DNA from: Emiliania huxleyi CCMP1516
Lineage: Eukaryota > Haptophyta > Isochrysidales > Noelaerhabdaceae
Length of the DNA: 64,000 bases
Direction: 5' to 3'
Assembly (NCBI RefSeq): GCF_000372725.1
Contig: NW_005200623.1
Coordinates: 33,984-97,983, forward strand
In this document: piece after piece, positions 54,293-64,000 of the stretch
How the letters are laid out: each line of letters begins with the position of its first letter
How positions within the stretch are numbered: the first letter of the stretch is position 1
The notes under the pieces: generated by a model
Told to the model about the DNA's origin: nothing
The model's input: only the letters and a program-made list of their open reading frames with translations
The model's database searches: none
Position numbers and translations under genes: made by a program

Positions 54293-54612
54293 GCGCGAGC
54301 GGTGCGTCCCGGCAGCCCGCGCTGGCTGCGGAGCTGCAACAAACTCGAGACACGCTTTTTTGGGACATTTTCGACGCTTTTGGCCCATATACTCGCACAA
54401 CATGCCGAACCCTCCCGTCCCCGCCCGCTAACCGCATCTCGATTGGAGCGCCGCCGCAATCAGTCTCTCGCCCTCGTCGCCCAAATCGTTGTCGCCGATG
54501 TAGAGGGTTTTCAACACCCTGCTGAAAAGGAAAAAAAGAAAAACACGGCTGAATATCCCAGCAAAACCAAAAAAAGACCTCCGATTTCATGCACCTTCCT
54601 TCTCGAGCACAT

Positions 54613-57600
54613 TCACATCTCGAGCTCGAACCCTACCCGCCCGCTCACCGCATCTCGAATCGCTCCCTCCCCCTCGGGGCCGATGTTGTTGTCCTCGAGT
54701 ACGAGGGTGGTCAGCACCCCGTTGCCTCGCAGAGCTGCGCTGATCGCGACGGCACCCTCGGGGCCGATGTAGTTGTCCACGAGGTTGAGCTTTTTCAGCA
54801 CCGCACTGCCCGACACGTACTCGGCGATCTCTGCGGCGCCAGTCGGGCCAATATTGCAGCGAGCAAGGCCCAGCGAGGTCAGCTTGTTGCGCTGCCGCTC
54901 GACACGCACGATGCCGAGGGCCGCCTCCTCGGTGAGGCTGTTGTAGCCCACGTCCAAGGAGGTCAGCACCGCGTTGACGCGAAGAGCAGAGGCCAGCGCA
55001 GCGGCGCCCTCGTCGCCGATCTTGTTGCCCATGAGCACGAGGTTGGTCAGCACCCCGTTGCCGCACAGCGCCTCTGCGATCACAGTGACGCCCTCGTTGT
55101 CGATGTCGTTGTCGGCGAGGTCGAGGTTAGTCAGCACCTTGTTGCCCGTAACCAGCGATGCGATCACGATGGCCGAGGCGAGCCCGAGCCGCTTGCCTGA
55201 GAGGAAGAGGGATGTCACCGAGTCGGTGCCGCGCAACTTTGGCAGGTCAAGCTCGTCGCCGTCGAGGTTCAGCTTGGTCAGCACCTCGTTGCCTCGTAGC
55301 GCCTCGGCGATCGCAGTGGCGCCCTCGGCGCCGATCTTGTTCCAGCCGAGGTTGAGGTTGGTCAACACCCCGTTGACGCGAAGAGCGGCTGCTAGCGCCT
55401 TGGCGCCCTCGTCGCCGATGTTGTTGTCGCTGAGCCAGAGGTTGGTCATCACCCCGTTGACCTCCAAAGCGGAGGCCAGCGCGGTGGCGCCCTCGTCGCT
55501 GATCCCGTTCCCGCCGAGCTCCAACTCGGTCAATACCGCATTGCCGCGCAGCGCCTCGGCGATCGCGGCGGCGCCCTCGGCGCCGATGTTGTTGCCGTAG
55601 AGGTCGAGGGTGTTCAGCACCCCGTTGCCCTGCAGAGCCTCGGCGATCGCGATGGCGCCCGTGTGGCCGATGTTGTTGTAGTAGAGGTTGAGGTTTTTCA
55701 GCACCCCGCTGCCCGACACGTACTCGGCGATCTCTGCGGCGCCAGTCGGGCCGATTTTGCAGCCAGCCATTTGCAGCGAGGTGAGCTTGTTACGCTGCCG
55801 CTCGACGCGCACGATGCCGCGGGCCGCCTCCTCGGTGAGGTCGTTGCCGCTCACGTCCAAGGAGGTCAGCACCGCGTTGACGCGCAGAGCGGAGGCCAGC
55901 GCCTTGGCGCCCTCGTCGCAGATCTTGTTGTTGCGGAGGTCGAGCTCGTTCAGCACCCCGCTGCCGGAGACGTACTCCGCCAGCACCGTGGCGATCTCCG
56001 CGTTGATACCCTGGCGTGTGAGGTGCCATGACTCGATCTTGTTCTTTTTGTTGTCTCGCAGCGCCGCGAAGATCGCGCACCAGCCCTCCGTGCCAAGATA
56101 GTTGCCGTTGAGGTCGATGGTTTTCAGCACCGCGTTGACTGCGAGAGCGCCGCCGATCGCCTTCGCGCCCTCGTCGACGAAAAAGTTTTCGCCGAGGTCG
56201 AGGTTTTTCAGCACCTCGTTGACCTCGAGCGCCTTGCCGATCGCGACGCAGCCCTCGGGGCCGATCTCGTTGCCGTACATGTTCAAGGCGGTCAGCACCC
56301 CGTTGACGCCAAGGGCCTCTGCTAACTCCTTCAGCCCTAATGTGTCGCGGCCAGAGTCGCACAGGTCGCAGCTACTGAGCTCGAGAGAAGTGAGCGAGCA
56401 TTCGCTTCCGCGCACGAGCTTCGCTAGCGCACGAGCGCCGCTCGGGCCGACCGTGTTGCTGTTCAGCTTCAGGGTCTGCAACCGGGAATGACTCCCCGCC
56501 TTCAGCGCGCCCGCCACTGCCGCAATCTCGGTAGATCCCAGACCAGCGTCCGACAAGTCCAAGCTCAGCAGCCGCCCGGCAGACGCAAAAAGCAGCGCTG
56601 CCACGCCAAAACCGAGCCCCTTGGCCTTACACCCCAGCTCCAACTCCTCCTGCTCGAGCATGCGCGGCTCCGCCTCTTGCAGCGCCTTTAGCTGTGCTGG
56701 CCACGACCCGACGCACCTCGACGCGAGCACCGCGTCGTCAATGGCGCCGCCGAGTCCAGCATCGTCATTGTACACGTCTGGATCGCGCGAAGAAACCCAG
56801 AGCAGCCACGCCCCAAACAGCTCCTCGACGTCGGCTCGCGACTTGCCCGCCGACTTGAAGAACGCGTCCCACTCCTCCTAAGAGCGATCACACCGAATCA
56901 ACTCGGACTCACGTCCAGACTTTGCCCACGGCCAGTGAATTTTACCTGCGAGCTGCGGATGCTGTCGCGCAACCCAATCTTGAGCTGCTCGCTCATGTCC
57001 TTCACCACCTGTTTTCAAGACAGGGGAGTGAGAGACGATGTGGCCACATGCGCAAATCCCCCCGACGTTTCGGCGGGCTCCTTGCGCCGCTTCGACAAAA
57101 CTTGCTCGATGGTCAACGAAGCGAGATTGATGCTCGTGCGCATCTCGACCACGAGCAAGCCGCCTGTCGCGGGTCAGCAGCGCATTTAGGGAGTGGCAAG
57201 GGCTGGACATCTACAGGGGGCGTCTATGCCGGGCTTTACCGTCAACGCGGACCGACAACACCTCAAGGCCAGTGAGCGGCCCGAAGAGGATCTCCTTCTC
57301 GTGTGGGTACTGCGACAGCCACTCGAGTTCTGCGCCGCGGTCCACCTGCGGGAAGGCGGTGCGTGAAACGGTCGGGTGCGGGGGACGGTGTGTGAGTGGC
57401 CGACGCACCATCCCCATTTGGATCTCAAAGACGACGCCGGCGCTGCCCTCGCCAGCATAGCCCATGGCGACGTCGCGCATGGTGGTGGTGGACATGAACG
57501 CCGCTTCGACACCGCCACAAACGCCAAACTCGTTCTTCTCCCAAAACTTGGCGGGCAGCGCCTTGTCAGCGATGCCGCGGTAAACCTTGGCCGCCCGCGT

Positions 57601-58833
57601 CAGCTTGGACATCTTCACGATGGTCGAGTTGATGGCGTGAAGCGTGCTGGTGTAAAGGTTCGCGTGCGCCTTGGCGGCGCTAAAGTCTGTCGAGCTCTTG
57701 TCGCTCTTCTCGAAGCGCTCGCGGACCTCTTTTGCGCAGCAGAGCGAGATGAATTGGGTCTGCAGGAAGTCGGATGTGGAGTCGACGCCGCGCAGCACGC
57801 TGTTGTACTTGATGAAGAGCGGCCCCGTGTAGAGGCGGCCGCCGATCAGCTCCTCCTCCTTGAGAGGCGCCTCTTTGAGGCAAATGAGCCACTTGTTCTT
57901 CTCTTCCATGGCCGACTGCATGTCCACAAGCAACTTTGGGCTGCGGCCGGGAAAGCCGCCGAGCTTGGACACGTCCTCGGAAGGCCACGCCGCCTCGGTC
58001 TCGGGCCGGATCACAAAGCACCACTCCTTCTCGGACGTCGTTGTGATGCCGTAGTTGGGCCTGAGCAGGGGGGCGGGACGCTGTCCTGAGCTCGTCAGCT
58101 CGTCACAGGGCCTCACGAGAACAGGACGCACGCACGTGGTGAAAGAGGAAGTCGAGTCGCCGCGCTTGGTGTGCTCCGCCTCCATCGCCTCCATCACCTT
58201 TGGCGCGGGCGCACCGACCACCCCCTCCAGTCCTCCTGTGCCAGCAGGAACAGGACCTCTCGGGCAGTGGCGGTGGGGGGTGGAGGGGCGCTGAAAGGGA
58301 TTACACACCAAAGAACGTGTCGAGGCCTCCGTAGTTGAGCTCGAGCTTTCCCTCAAACTTGGAGCGGAGGGTGTTCGTACCGCCGCCCGCATCGCCGCCC
58401 GTGGCGAGCTTCTGCAGTTCGGCCCACAGATTCTTGGCAATGTCTTTGCACGCGCCCTTGAGGCACTCCTCGAGCACATCCTCCGAGCCGAGCTCCGCTG
58501 CCAGGCCGCGCATCTTGTCGAGCTCCGTCCCGTCGCCATCCGGCAGGAGCGCCTTTGCGAGCTCCGTCGGGATGAAGCCTTGCGAGATGATCCAGCCGGC
58601 GGCTGACCACTCGCTCGCGGGCCCCGCGTCAACCTGAGTTGGGGTGGAGTTGGGATGAAAGGCGTGGGGTTTGGATGACAACAAATGCAAGTTCGGTGGG
58701 GAGGCCGCGCCTGAATCTCCCGGAGCTCTCCGATGATGTCGTTTGCTCCATTGATGTCGTTCGCTACGTTGATGTCGTTCACGGCGTTGATGTCGTCCGT
58801 TCCCGCAATCTTTGAGGAGGAAGTGCAACCCAT
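54613..58833 (-). CDS. Acylated ADP-ribosyltransferase-fold / leucine-rich-repeat protein
   Basis: Eight exons (58833-58711, 58633-58309, 58235-58136, 58060-57409, 57345-57240, 57163-57081, 57008-56946, 56877-54613) give 1239 codons in frame. The N-terminus MGCTSSSK fits myristoylation plus palmitoylation, so membrane anchoring is likely; a DIN-rich repeat follows. Residues ~183-430 match the eukaryotic mono-ADP-ribosyltransferase plan: VYRGI (Arg), FMSTTT (Ser-Thr), and HEKEILFGP (E-x-E), then a helical linker (TSINLASLTIEQVLSKRRK, EEWDAFFKSAGKSRADVEEL). From about 499 to the end, ~25 NLRC3-like LRRs (LxxLDLxxNxIGxEGAxAIAEAL). It may sense a ligand through the LRRs and modify a partner; activity is inferred. 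Donors: GC, GT, GT, GT, GT, GA, GT. Repeats near the two ends of the LRR are nearly identical (internal duplication). Confidence 0.85.
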
Positions 58834-59039
58834 CTTGTCCTGCACCGAGGGGGTGCGAGCAGGCCATAGGCATAGGGATGCGGACGCCGCATGTAAGGGA
58901 GGGATGAACTCAGAGCGAATGCGGGGAGGCGGCAGCGGCAGCGGTGGCGGCGGCGCTGCGGCACAAGAGGCGGCCGGGACGCGAGGGGGTGGTGTTGGAA
59001 GGAGCGGTGCGCATGGCGGCCACAGCGAGGAGCAAAGCG

Positions 59040-59982
59040 CAGAGCGTGGGGCGCGTAGGGCGGGCAGCGAGGCTGGAGAGGGAGGAGGCAGTGGTGGCGG
59101 CAGCGGCAGGAGCAGCGGCAGTAGCGGCAGCAGTAGCAGCGCGGCGGCAGGCGGCAGAGGATGAGGTGGAGACGGAAGGCGCGACGGCAGGCGGCAGAGG
59201 AGAGGTGTTGGGAAAGAGGGGAGGTGCGGCAGAGGAGGCGTGGGAGATGGGTGGGGGAGTGTGTGCGTGCCGGGTGTGGAAGGAATAGGCGGCGGCGGTA
59301 GGAGGCAGAGATGTTGGGAATGAGGTGGAGAAGGAAGGCGCGAAGGCGGCGGGTGCGGAGGTGCTGGGGAAGAGGGAGGTGTGGCGGAGGAGGCGGGGGA
59401 GATGGGTGGGTTCGGGGGGGGGGGGGGGGGGGATGTGTGCGGCGGCAGTTGTAGCAGCGGCGGAGGCAGTGCAGCGGCGGCGATGGATGGCAGAGGAGGG
59501 CGGCGAGTGCTGGGGAAGAGGGACGGGCGGCGGAGGAGGCGGGGGCGATGGGTGTGTTGTGTGTGTGTGCAGGGTGTGTGGAAGGAAGAGGCGTCTAGCA
59601 GAGGCGGAAATAGCAGCGGCGGCAGTAGCAGCAGCGGCAGTAGCGGCGGCGGCGATGGCAGAGATGTTGGGATTGAGGTGGAGAAGGAAGGCGCGCGAGG
59701 GCGGCGAGTGTTGGGGAAGAGGGAGGTGCGGCGGAGGAGGCGGGGTAGATGAGTGTGTGGGAGTGTGTGCGTGCGGGGTGTAAGGGAGCGGCGGCGGAAG
59801 CAGCGGCAGTGCAGTGGCGGTGGCGGTGGGTGGCAGAGTGAATGAGGTGGAGAAGGGAAGGCGCGCGAAGGCGGCGAGTGGGGAGGTGCTGGGGAAGAGG
59901 GAGGTGCGGCGGATGAGGCGGGGGGGATGGGTGTGTTGTGTGTGTGCAGGGTGTGTGGAAGGATGAGGCGGCGGCAGTAGCA

Positions 59983-59990
<8 letters not shown>
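59040..59990. repeat. GC-rich minisatellite upstream of the ART-LRR gene
   Basis: Units of roughly 150-200 bases with the marks GTGTTGGGGAAGAGGGAGGT, GGCGGAGGAGGCGGGG, GATGGGTGTGT and GGCGGCGGCAG recur about five times. It includes G19-type runs (59417-59433). No credible gene; 59990-60550 is similar GC-rich low complexity. Confidence 0.7.
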
Positions 59991-60013
<23 letters not shown>

Positions 60014-60551
60014 AGAGAGGCGGCGCGCGCGCGCGAGGGGTGGTGGTGGAATGAGAGGTGCGCGCGGTCACGACAGGCGGGGGGCGCGCGGTCACGACAG
60101 GTACGTGGGGAGCAGCGCGCGGGGGGCGCCGGGCGTTGTAGGTTTCAGAGGCTGCAGCGGCGGCGGCGGTGGCGGCGGCGAGAGACGAGAAGGGGTGGAG
60201 AGAGCGGCGCAGTGTGTGTGCTGCTCGAGAAGCGGACGTGGGGGAGAGAGAGCGTCTGCGCATCATCAGTGACCGATAGGGGGGAAGTTTGGCTCGGCAT
60301 AGGCGCCGGAGGGGTGGAGCGACAAACGGCAGGAGCGACGCGATGGACAGGCGGCGAGAGAGTGAGGGTGTGCGAGAGTGTGCGAGAGCTCGACGAGTTC
60401 GACGAGGGGGGGGTAGCTCTTTCCGCAGCTGGGTGAGCGTGTGTGTGGTGGGGCGAGGGCGCGGCGCTCCTGAGAGAAGTGGAGCACAAGGACAACTTGC
60501 CACGCGCCTCAATTGTTTGGCTGTGAACGCGTCTCACACGTACTCGCATAA

Positions 60552-60980
60552 TTATGGGCGAGAACGGCGTTCTCTGGGTAAGCTCAGCTGTGAACTTCCT
60601 AGTTGTTTGCTCTTGCTTGCGCGTGACCTCTTGCGTGCACGCCCAAGCTCGAGCGGCATCACGCAGAGCGAGCTCACACGCATATGCTGCGGTTGCTGCC
60701 GGTACCATGCCCTCAGTGTGTCAACGGCGACGTTGGTGCCCGTATTGAAGGCACCGCGCACATGCACGTAATGGTAGGTCGAATTGTGCGCCACCGATGG
60801 CAGGGCAAGACGATCAAAAGGCAGCGCGCCCTCGAGTAGATTCCACATGCTCACATCTGTTGGGTAAAACACACCGCGGCCGGTCCACCGGGCGAACATT
60901 GCTGCCACGAGAGCTGGGACGAACGAGTGGGACGAAGCCGGTGATCGTGTGGCTCCTTGATCAGGCTGCCGCAACTGCAT
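60552..60980 (-). CDS. Possible exon of an unrecognised gene
   Basis: The minus strand reads FARWTGRGVFYPTDVSMWNL, LEGALPFDRLALPSVAHNST and YHYVHVRGAFNTGTNVAVDT in one frame, protein-like and with G/C-ending codons; the later Arg/Ser-rich part looks non-coding. No neighbouring exon could be joined. Not recognised; may be a lone or partial exon. Confidence 0.4.
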   Translation of the reverse strand: MQLRQPDQGATRSPASSHSFVPALVAAMFARWTGRGVFYPTDVSMWNLLEGALPFDRLALPSVAHNSTYHYVHVRGAFNTGTNVAVDTLRAWYRQQPQHMRVSSLCVMPLELGRARKRSRASKSKQLGSSQLSLPRERRSRP

Positions 60981-61228
60981 GGTATCCGCTATCCGGTGGT
61001 ATTGTATGGGACAGTCTTCGGGGGGCGGCGCCTTCTAGGCGAAGGCGCCCTTGACCCAACAACCTAGCTTTTGGTTAAAAGTACGAAAAATGGCAGTTTA
61101 CTACGTTTTGAGCTTTTCTCTTGCAGATTACTACGTGCGGGTCAAATTGCCTTGCAGATTACTACACACCTGAAACATCAGAAATAGAGCCATTCTTGTG
61201 TACGCCAACCGCGTCAAAGCACAAAATC

Positions 61229-61397
<169 letters not shown>

Positions 61398-61437
61398 GTG
61401 CGTGTTTGGGATCCAACTACTTGAGTAAGGCTAAGGG

Positions 61438-63030
61438 TCAAAGCGGTGCCGACACGGCAGTGAGCTCCGTCACTCGCTGTCTCCGCCCGCCTGGCGAGCC
61501 CACAGCTGTGCGTCGCAGGGGCTCGCCCTGGCGGCACAGCAGCCGCAGCTCAACCGCAAAGATGAGCGCAAAGCAGAGCGCGCACCCAAGCAGGACCCAG
61601 CCCGTGGTCTTGAGGTGGCCAGCCGCAGCCACCGCGACGTTGGAGCTCCCGCACGAGCAGAAGAGCATCTTGGCAGAGTACGCCTCGCCCTCTCCGAGCA
61701 GCGACAGCAGCGAGTCCGGAAGCTCCGGCGACGGTGTGAAGCCACCGCCCGCGGTCGGACCTTCCTCCTCCCTCCACCACTGCGTTCCGTAGCAATCGGT
61801 CCAGGCGACCAGCTTGTCGAGGAAGTCGCGCGCCTCGCCCGAGCCGGCCTCAGAGGTGGCCCACCTGAACAGATCCTTGCTTGCGTCCGACGACTCCTTG
61901 GCGGCCGGCGCGGCGATGTGCAGCTGGGCGCCAAACTCGGCGGTCACGGGCGTGCAGAAGGCGCTCGCCCACCAGTCGAAGCTGTTGAGAGCGGCGGAGA
62001 GGGACCGCGGTGGCACCGACTCGGGCGGGTTGTATAGCGCCGCTTGGAGGGACGCCTGCTGCGTCGCCGCCGGCGCCTTGCAAAATATGGAGAGCTGCCC
62101 CGGCGCGTTGCCTGTGCAGGAGGAACCGCCGCTCGCGTTGAGCAGGCCTGAGGCGCACGCGTCGTTGACGGCGTCGCTCAGGTACGCAGACGGTTCGCAC
62201 CGGTCGTAGGCCGACTGAAAGACGCCGCGTGCCGCGCCAAAGACGCTCCGCTCGAGCTCTCCGTTTGGCTCGTAGGAGAAGCTTTCCTCCTGGGCGTTGT
62301 CGAGCGTCACACCGGCAGCTAGCGCCAACGCAGTGCCCACAACGAGCAACAGCACGAGGAGGACGTTGACACACGCGTAGAGGGCGAGGCACCAGCGGCA
62401 GGCTCGGCCGCCGCTGCAGACGCCCCAGAGGCCGCAGATGGACAGGACGAGGCAGACGCCGGCAATCAGCGAAGCGGTGGCGCAGAGGCTGCCGATCTCC
62501 CGAACCTGAGCGGCCGCCCACGCGGAGGCAATGCCGACCACGAGGAGGGCTAGGGCCCAGACGAGGACCGCCAGGCGAAGAGGTAGCTCGCAGCACCAGC
62601 TGCAATGCGCCCCTTCTCGGGTGCGTCCCCCCAGCCAGCCGCTTCTATCCTCGACCCTCGCCGTCTCTACCTGCGAGGGCCTGCCGCCGGTCCGCTCTGC
62701 CACCCGCTCCTTGAGGCGGCGGGCAAAACACTCGGCCGTCGACTCACTGGCCACCTCGCGCGCCGCTGTCGTCGCCGCCGCCACCGTCGTCTTTCTTCCA
62801 GCCTCGGCCGCCACCCGGAGAGAGTCGCCGGCTGCAGCACATGCCTGCTCCCACTGCTGTGCAGCGGTGTCGCTGCTGCGGCCGGAGCTGCCTCCTTTGC
62901 GCCGCGTCGCAGACACTGCACGCCTAGGCGCTGCAGCGCCCGCCTTTGCCACCTTTGGCACTGCTGCCACGCTGGCGATGGCGACGGCCTTGAGCTTTGC
63001 AGCCGCCTTGGAGCGCTTGCTGGAGCCCAT
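61438..63030 (-). CDS. Tetraspanin-like four-helix membrane protein, 530 aa
   Basis: One intact frame from ATG 63030, no intron. The first ~150 residues are basic and Ala/Ser/Arg-rich. Then come three close membrane helices (about 152-172 LAVLVWALALLVVGIASAW, 183-203 TASLIAGVCLVLSICGLWGV, 213-236 with VLLVLLLVVGTALAL), a ~230-residue loop with several Cys, and a fourth helix (VLLGCALCFALIFAVELRLL) before a short basic tail. The 3+1 arrangement with a large second loop is that of tetraspanins, but the loop is longer than usual and I do not see the CCG signature, so the family call is tentative. Probable plasma or endomembrane protein. It is the only long intronless membrane gene here. Confidence 0.7.
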   Translation of the reverse strand: MGSSKRSKAAAKLKAVAIASVAAVPKVAKAGAAAPRRAVSATRRKGGSSGRSSDTAAQQWEQACAAAGDSLRVAAEAGRKTTVAAATTAAREVASESTAECFARRLKERVAERTGGRPSQVETARVEDRSGWLGGRTREGAHCSWCCELPLRLAVLVWALALLVVGIASAWAAAQVREIGSLCATASLIAGVCLVLSICGLWGVCSGGRACRWCLALYACVNVLLVLLLVVGTALALAAGVTLDNAQEESFSYEPNGELERSVFGAARGVFQSAYDRCEPSAYLSDAVNDACASGLLNASGGSSCTGNAPGQLSIFCKAPAATQQASLQAALYNPPESVPPRSLSAALNSFDWWASAFCTPVTAEFGAQLHIAAPAAKESSDASKDLFRWATSEAGSGEARDFLDKLVAWTDCYGTQWWREEEGPTAGGGFTPSPELPDSLLSLLGEGEAYSAKMLFCSCGSSNVAVAAAGHLKTTGWVLLGCALCFALIFAVELRLLCRQGEPLRRTAVGSPGGRRQRVTELTAVSAPL

Positions 63031-64000
63031 GGTTGGAGCGATGGACGCACGCGTGTTCGGATTTACGTTTTGCCGTCAGCCAGGTTCGCTCCCTTCATGG
63101 AGAGAGGGAGAGTTGATCTATTGAGGGCCTCGTGAAAGAAAGAAAGAATCGCCGCACGAGAGGCCGGAACCCGGGAGCGATTTACCTTTTGGCGGACCCC
63201 GGCCGGACCCGTTCCTCCGCGTTCCAGACCGTTCTGTCTGCGCCTCCCTGTTGGCGTTGGCGTTCGAGCACGAGTGACGAGACGCAGACTTGCGACTTGA
63301 TTCGGCCGAGGCGGCGCGCGCGGGGGGGGGGGGCTGCGGGTGACAGCGCTGACGCACGCACAGCCACGCGACAGAGGTCGACGCGCGCGGTGGGTCCGGC
63401 GGCTGGACCGTGACACGGCCTCTCCACCCTCTCTCCAGAGCTCTGGCTCCGTCTCGCGCGACCGCGTCGGCGTTCAAAAAACCGCGTGCGTCCACGGACT
63501 CGCGTGTACTTTAAGAGCTGGCAGCTACTTGACCTTACAGTGTGCCCCTTGCACCCATCCGCGCGGCGATCGCCCAACGTTCAGTGTGGCCGTGTGTGAG
63601 AGAGCCACGAAAGACTCGTCGTCCGCTGCATGCCCCCACCCGTCCTCCTCCTCCGCCCCTCCGCCGCCCGCGCCGCCCTACGGCCGCGCGTTGGCTGACG
63701 CCACCGCCGCCGCCGGCACCGTCGCTGCTCCGCGGCCGCGACACGGCGCCGGCTGACACGGCTGGTGCGACTCGGACTCACCGAGAGAGCAGGCGTGCAG
63801 CGAGAGAGGGACCTGTCGAGGAATGGATGGAGTGGTGAAAGAAAAAGGGCAGGCCCTCCCGTGGAAAAAGGGAACTTAAGGGCGCGGCCGGCCCCGGTTA
63901 AGAAAAAAGGATGTTCCCCACCCGGGTTCCGGAAGGTTAAAAGCGGGGGGAAGGGGAAAGGTGAAGGGGCACTCCCAAAAGTCCAAAAAAGGGAAAAGCC
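63031..64000. other. Upstream flank and poor-quality end, no gene seen
   Basis: 63031-63830 has no supported coding frame. From about 63835 the sequence turns into runs such as GGAAAAAGGG and GGGGGGAAGGGG, much like the doubtful stretch after the N gap at 14127, and probably reflects a low-quality contig end. Confidence 0.5.

Noticed and set aside
54600..56700. Plus-strand frames antisense to the LRR gene, up to ~200 codons
   Set aside because: Antisense shadows of repetitive GC-rich coding sequence; the minus frame has the full LRR consensus.
58900..60500. Gly/Arg- or His/Pro/Ser-rich frames in the minisatellite
   Set aside because: Open only because of GGC/GCA repeats; no conserved segment and unit-length periodicity.

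Overview
The window looks like nuclear DNA of a GC-rich, photosynthetic protist, most likely a haptophyte of the Emiliania/Gephyrocapsa kind (inference; no taxon-specific marker was testable). Reasons: most genes are split into many short exons; introns are filled with short pyrimidine-rich satellites (CTCCCCATAT and relatives, CTAGACACTTC); GC donors are common; there is a plastid-type light-harvesting protein gene with a bipartite leader; dispersed repeats are abundant. Two runs of N (2843-3247 and 14027-14126) and two poor-looking stretches (14127-14480 and the last ~150 bases) show a draft assembly.

Layout. 1-6.4 kb: a truncated secreted protein (-), a broken TPR gene with a retroposon-like insertion, a class I.5/I.6-type lipase gene (+), then repeats including a tRNA-Asp-like SINE head. 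6.8-8.1 kb: a UBL-UBL-BAG-like cochaperone (-). 8.2-10.4 kb: repeats. 10.45-17.77 kb: a many-exon MFS/SV2-like transporter (+). 19.1-20.6 kb: two small unknown genes and the stump of a RING gene. 21.25-24.47 kb: an RsuA/RluB-type pseudouridine synthase (+). 24.8-37.1 kb: two inverted copies of a TIR transposon, one sitting inside another ORF, around a large membrane gene with an IQ motif (28.5-32.3 kb, -). 37.2-39.4 kb: a sodium:solute symporter (+). 39.9-43.2 kb: a TIR-like gene piece and a proline-rich cell-surface protein (-). 43.9-45.1 kb: the light-harvesting protein (-). 45.2-47.9 kb: a dense repeat cluster. 48.2-52.4 kb: a glycosyltransferase with a ShKT domain (+). 52.6-54.3 kb: a fold-back repeat. 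54.6-58.8 kb: an acylated ADP-ribosyltransferase/LRR protein (-). 59-60 kb: a GC-rich minisatellite. 61.4-63.0 kb: a tetraspanin-like membrane protein (-).

The genes do not form a pathway; they are independent housekeeping, surface and membrane genes. What links them is intron structure. I rebuilt several multi-exon models by hand (cochaperone 364 aa, pseudouridine synthase 262, symporter 564, light-harvesting protein 258, glycosyltransferase 483, ART-LRR 1238) and each closes in frame. In these models the bases that start an intron are commonly repeated at the start of the next exon (about 5-27 bases), so many introns look like tandem duplications of an exon segment containing AG|G. Of about 48 introns I could place, roughly 23 start with GT, 19 with GC and 6 with GA, and nearly all end AG|G. 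In several introns the exon-edge segment is present three to six times, and at least six introns carry a shared insert beginning CTAGAAGC and often ending CACGTAG. This pervasive, apparently recent intron birth is the most interesting content of the window.
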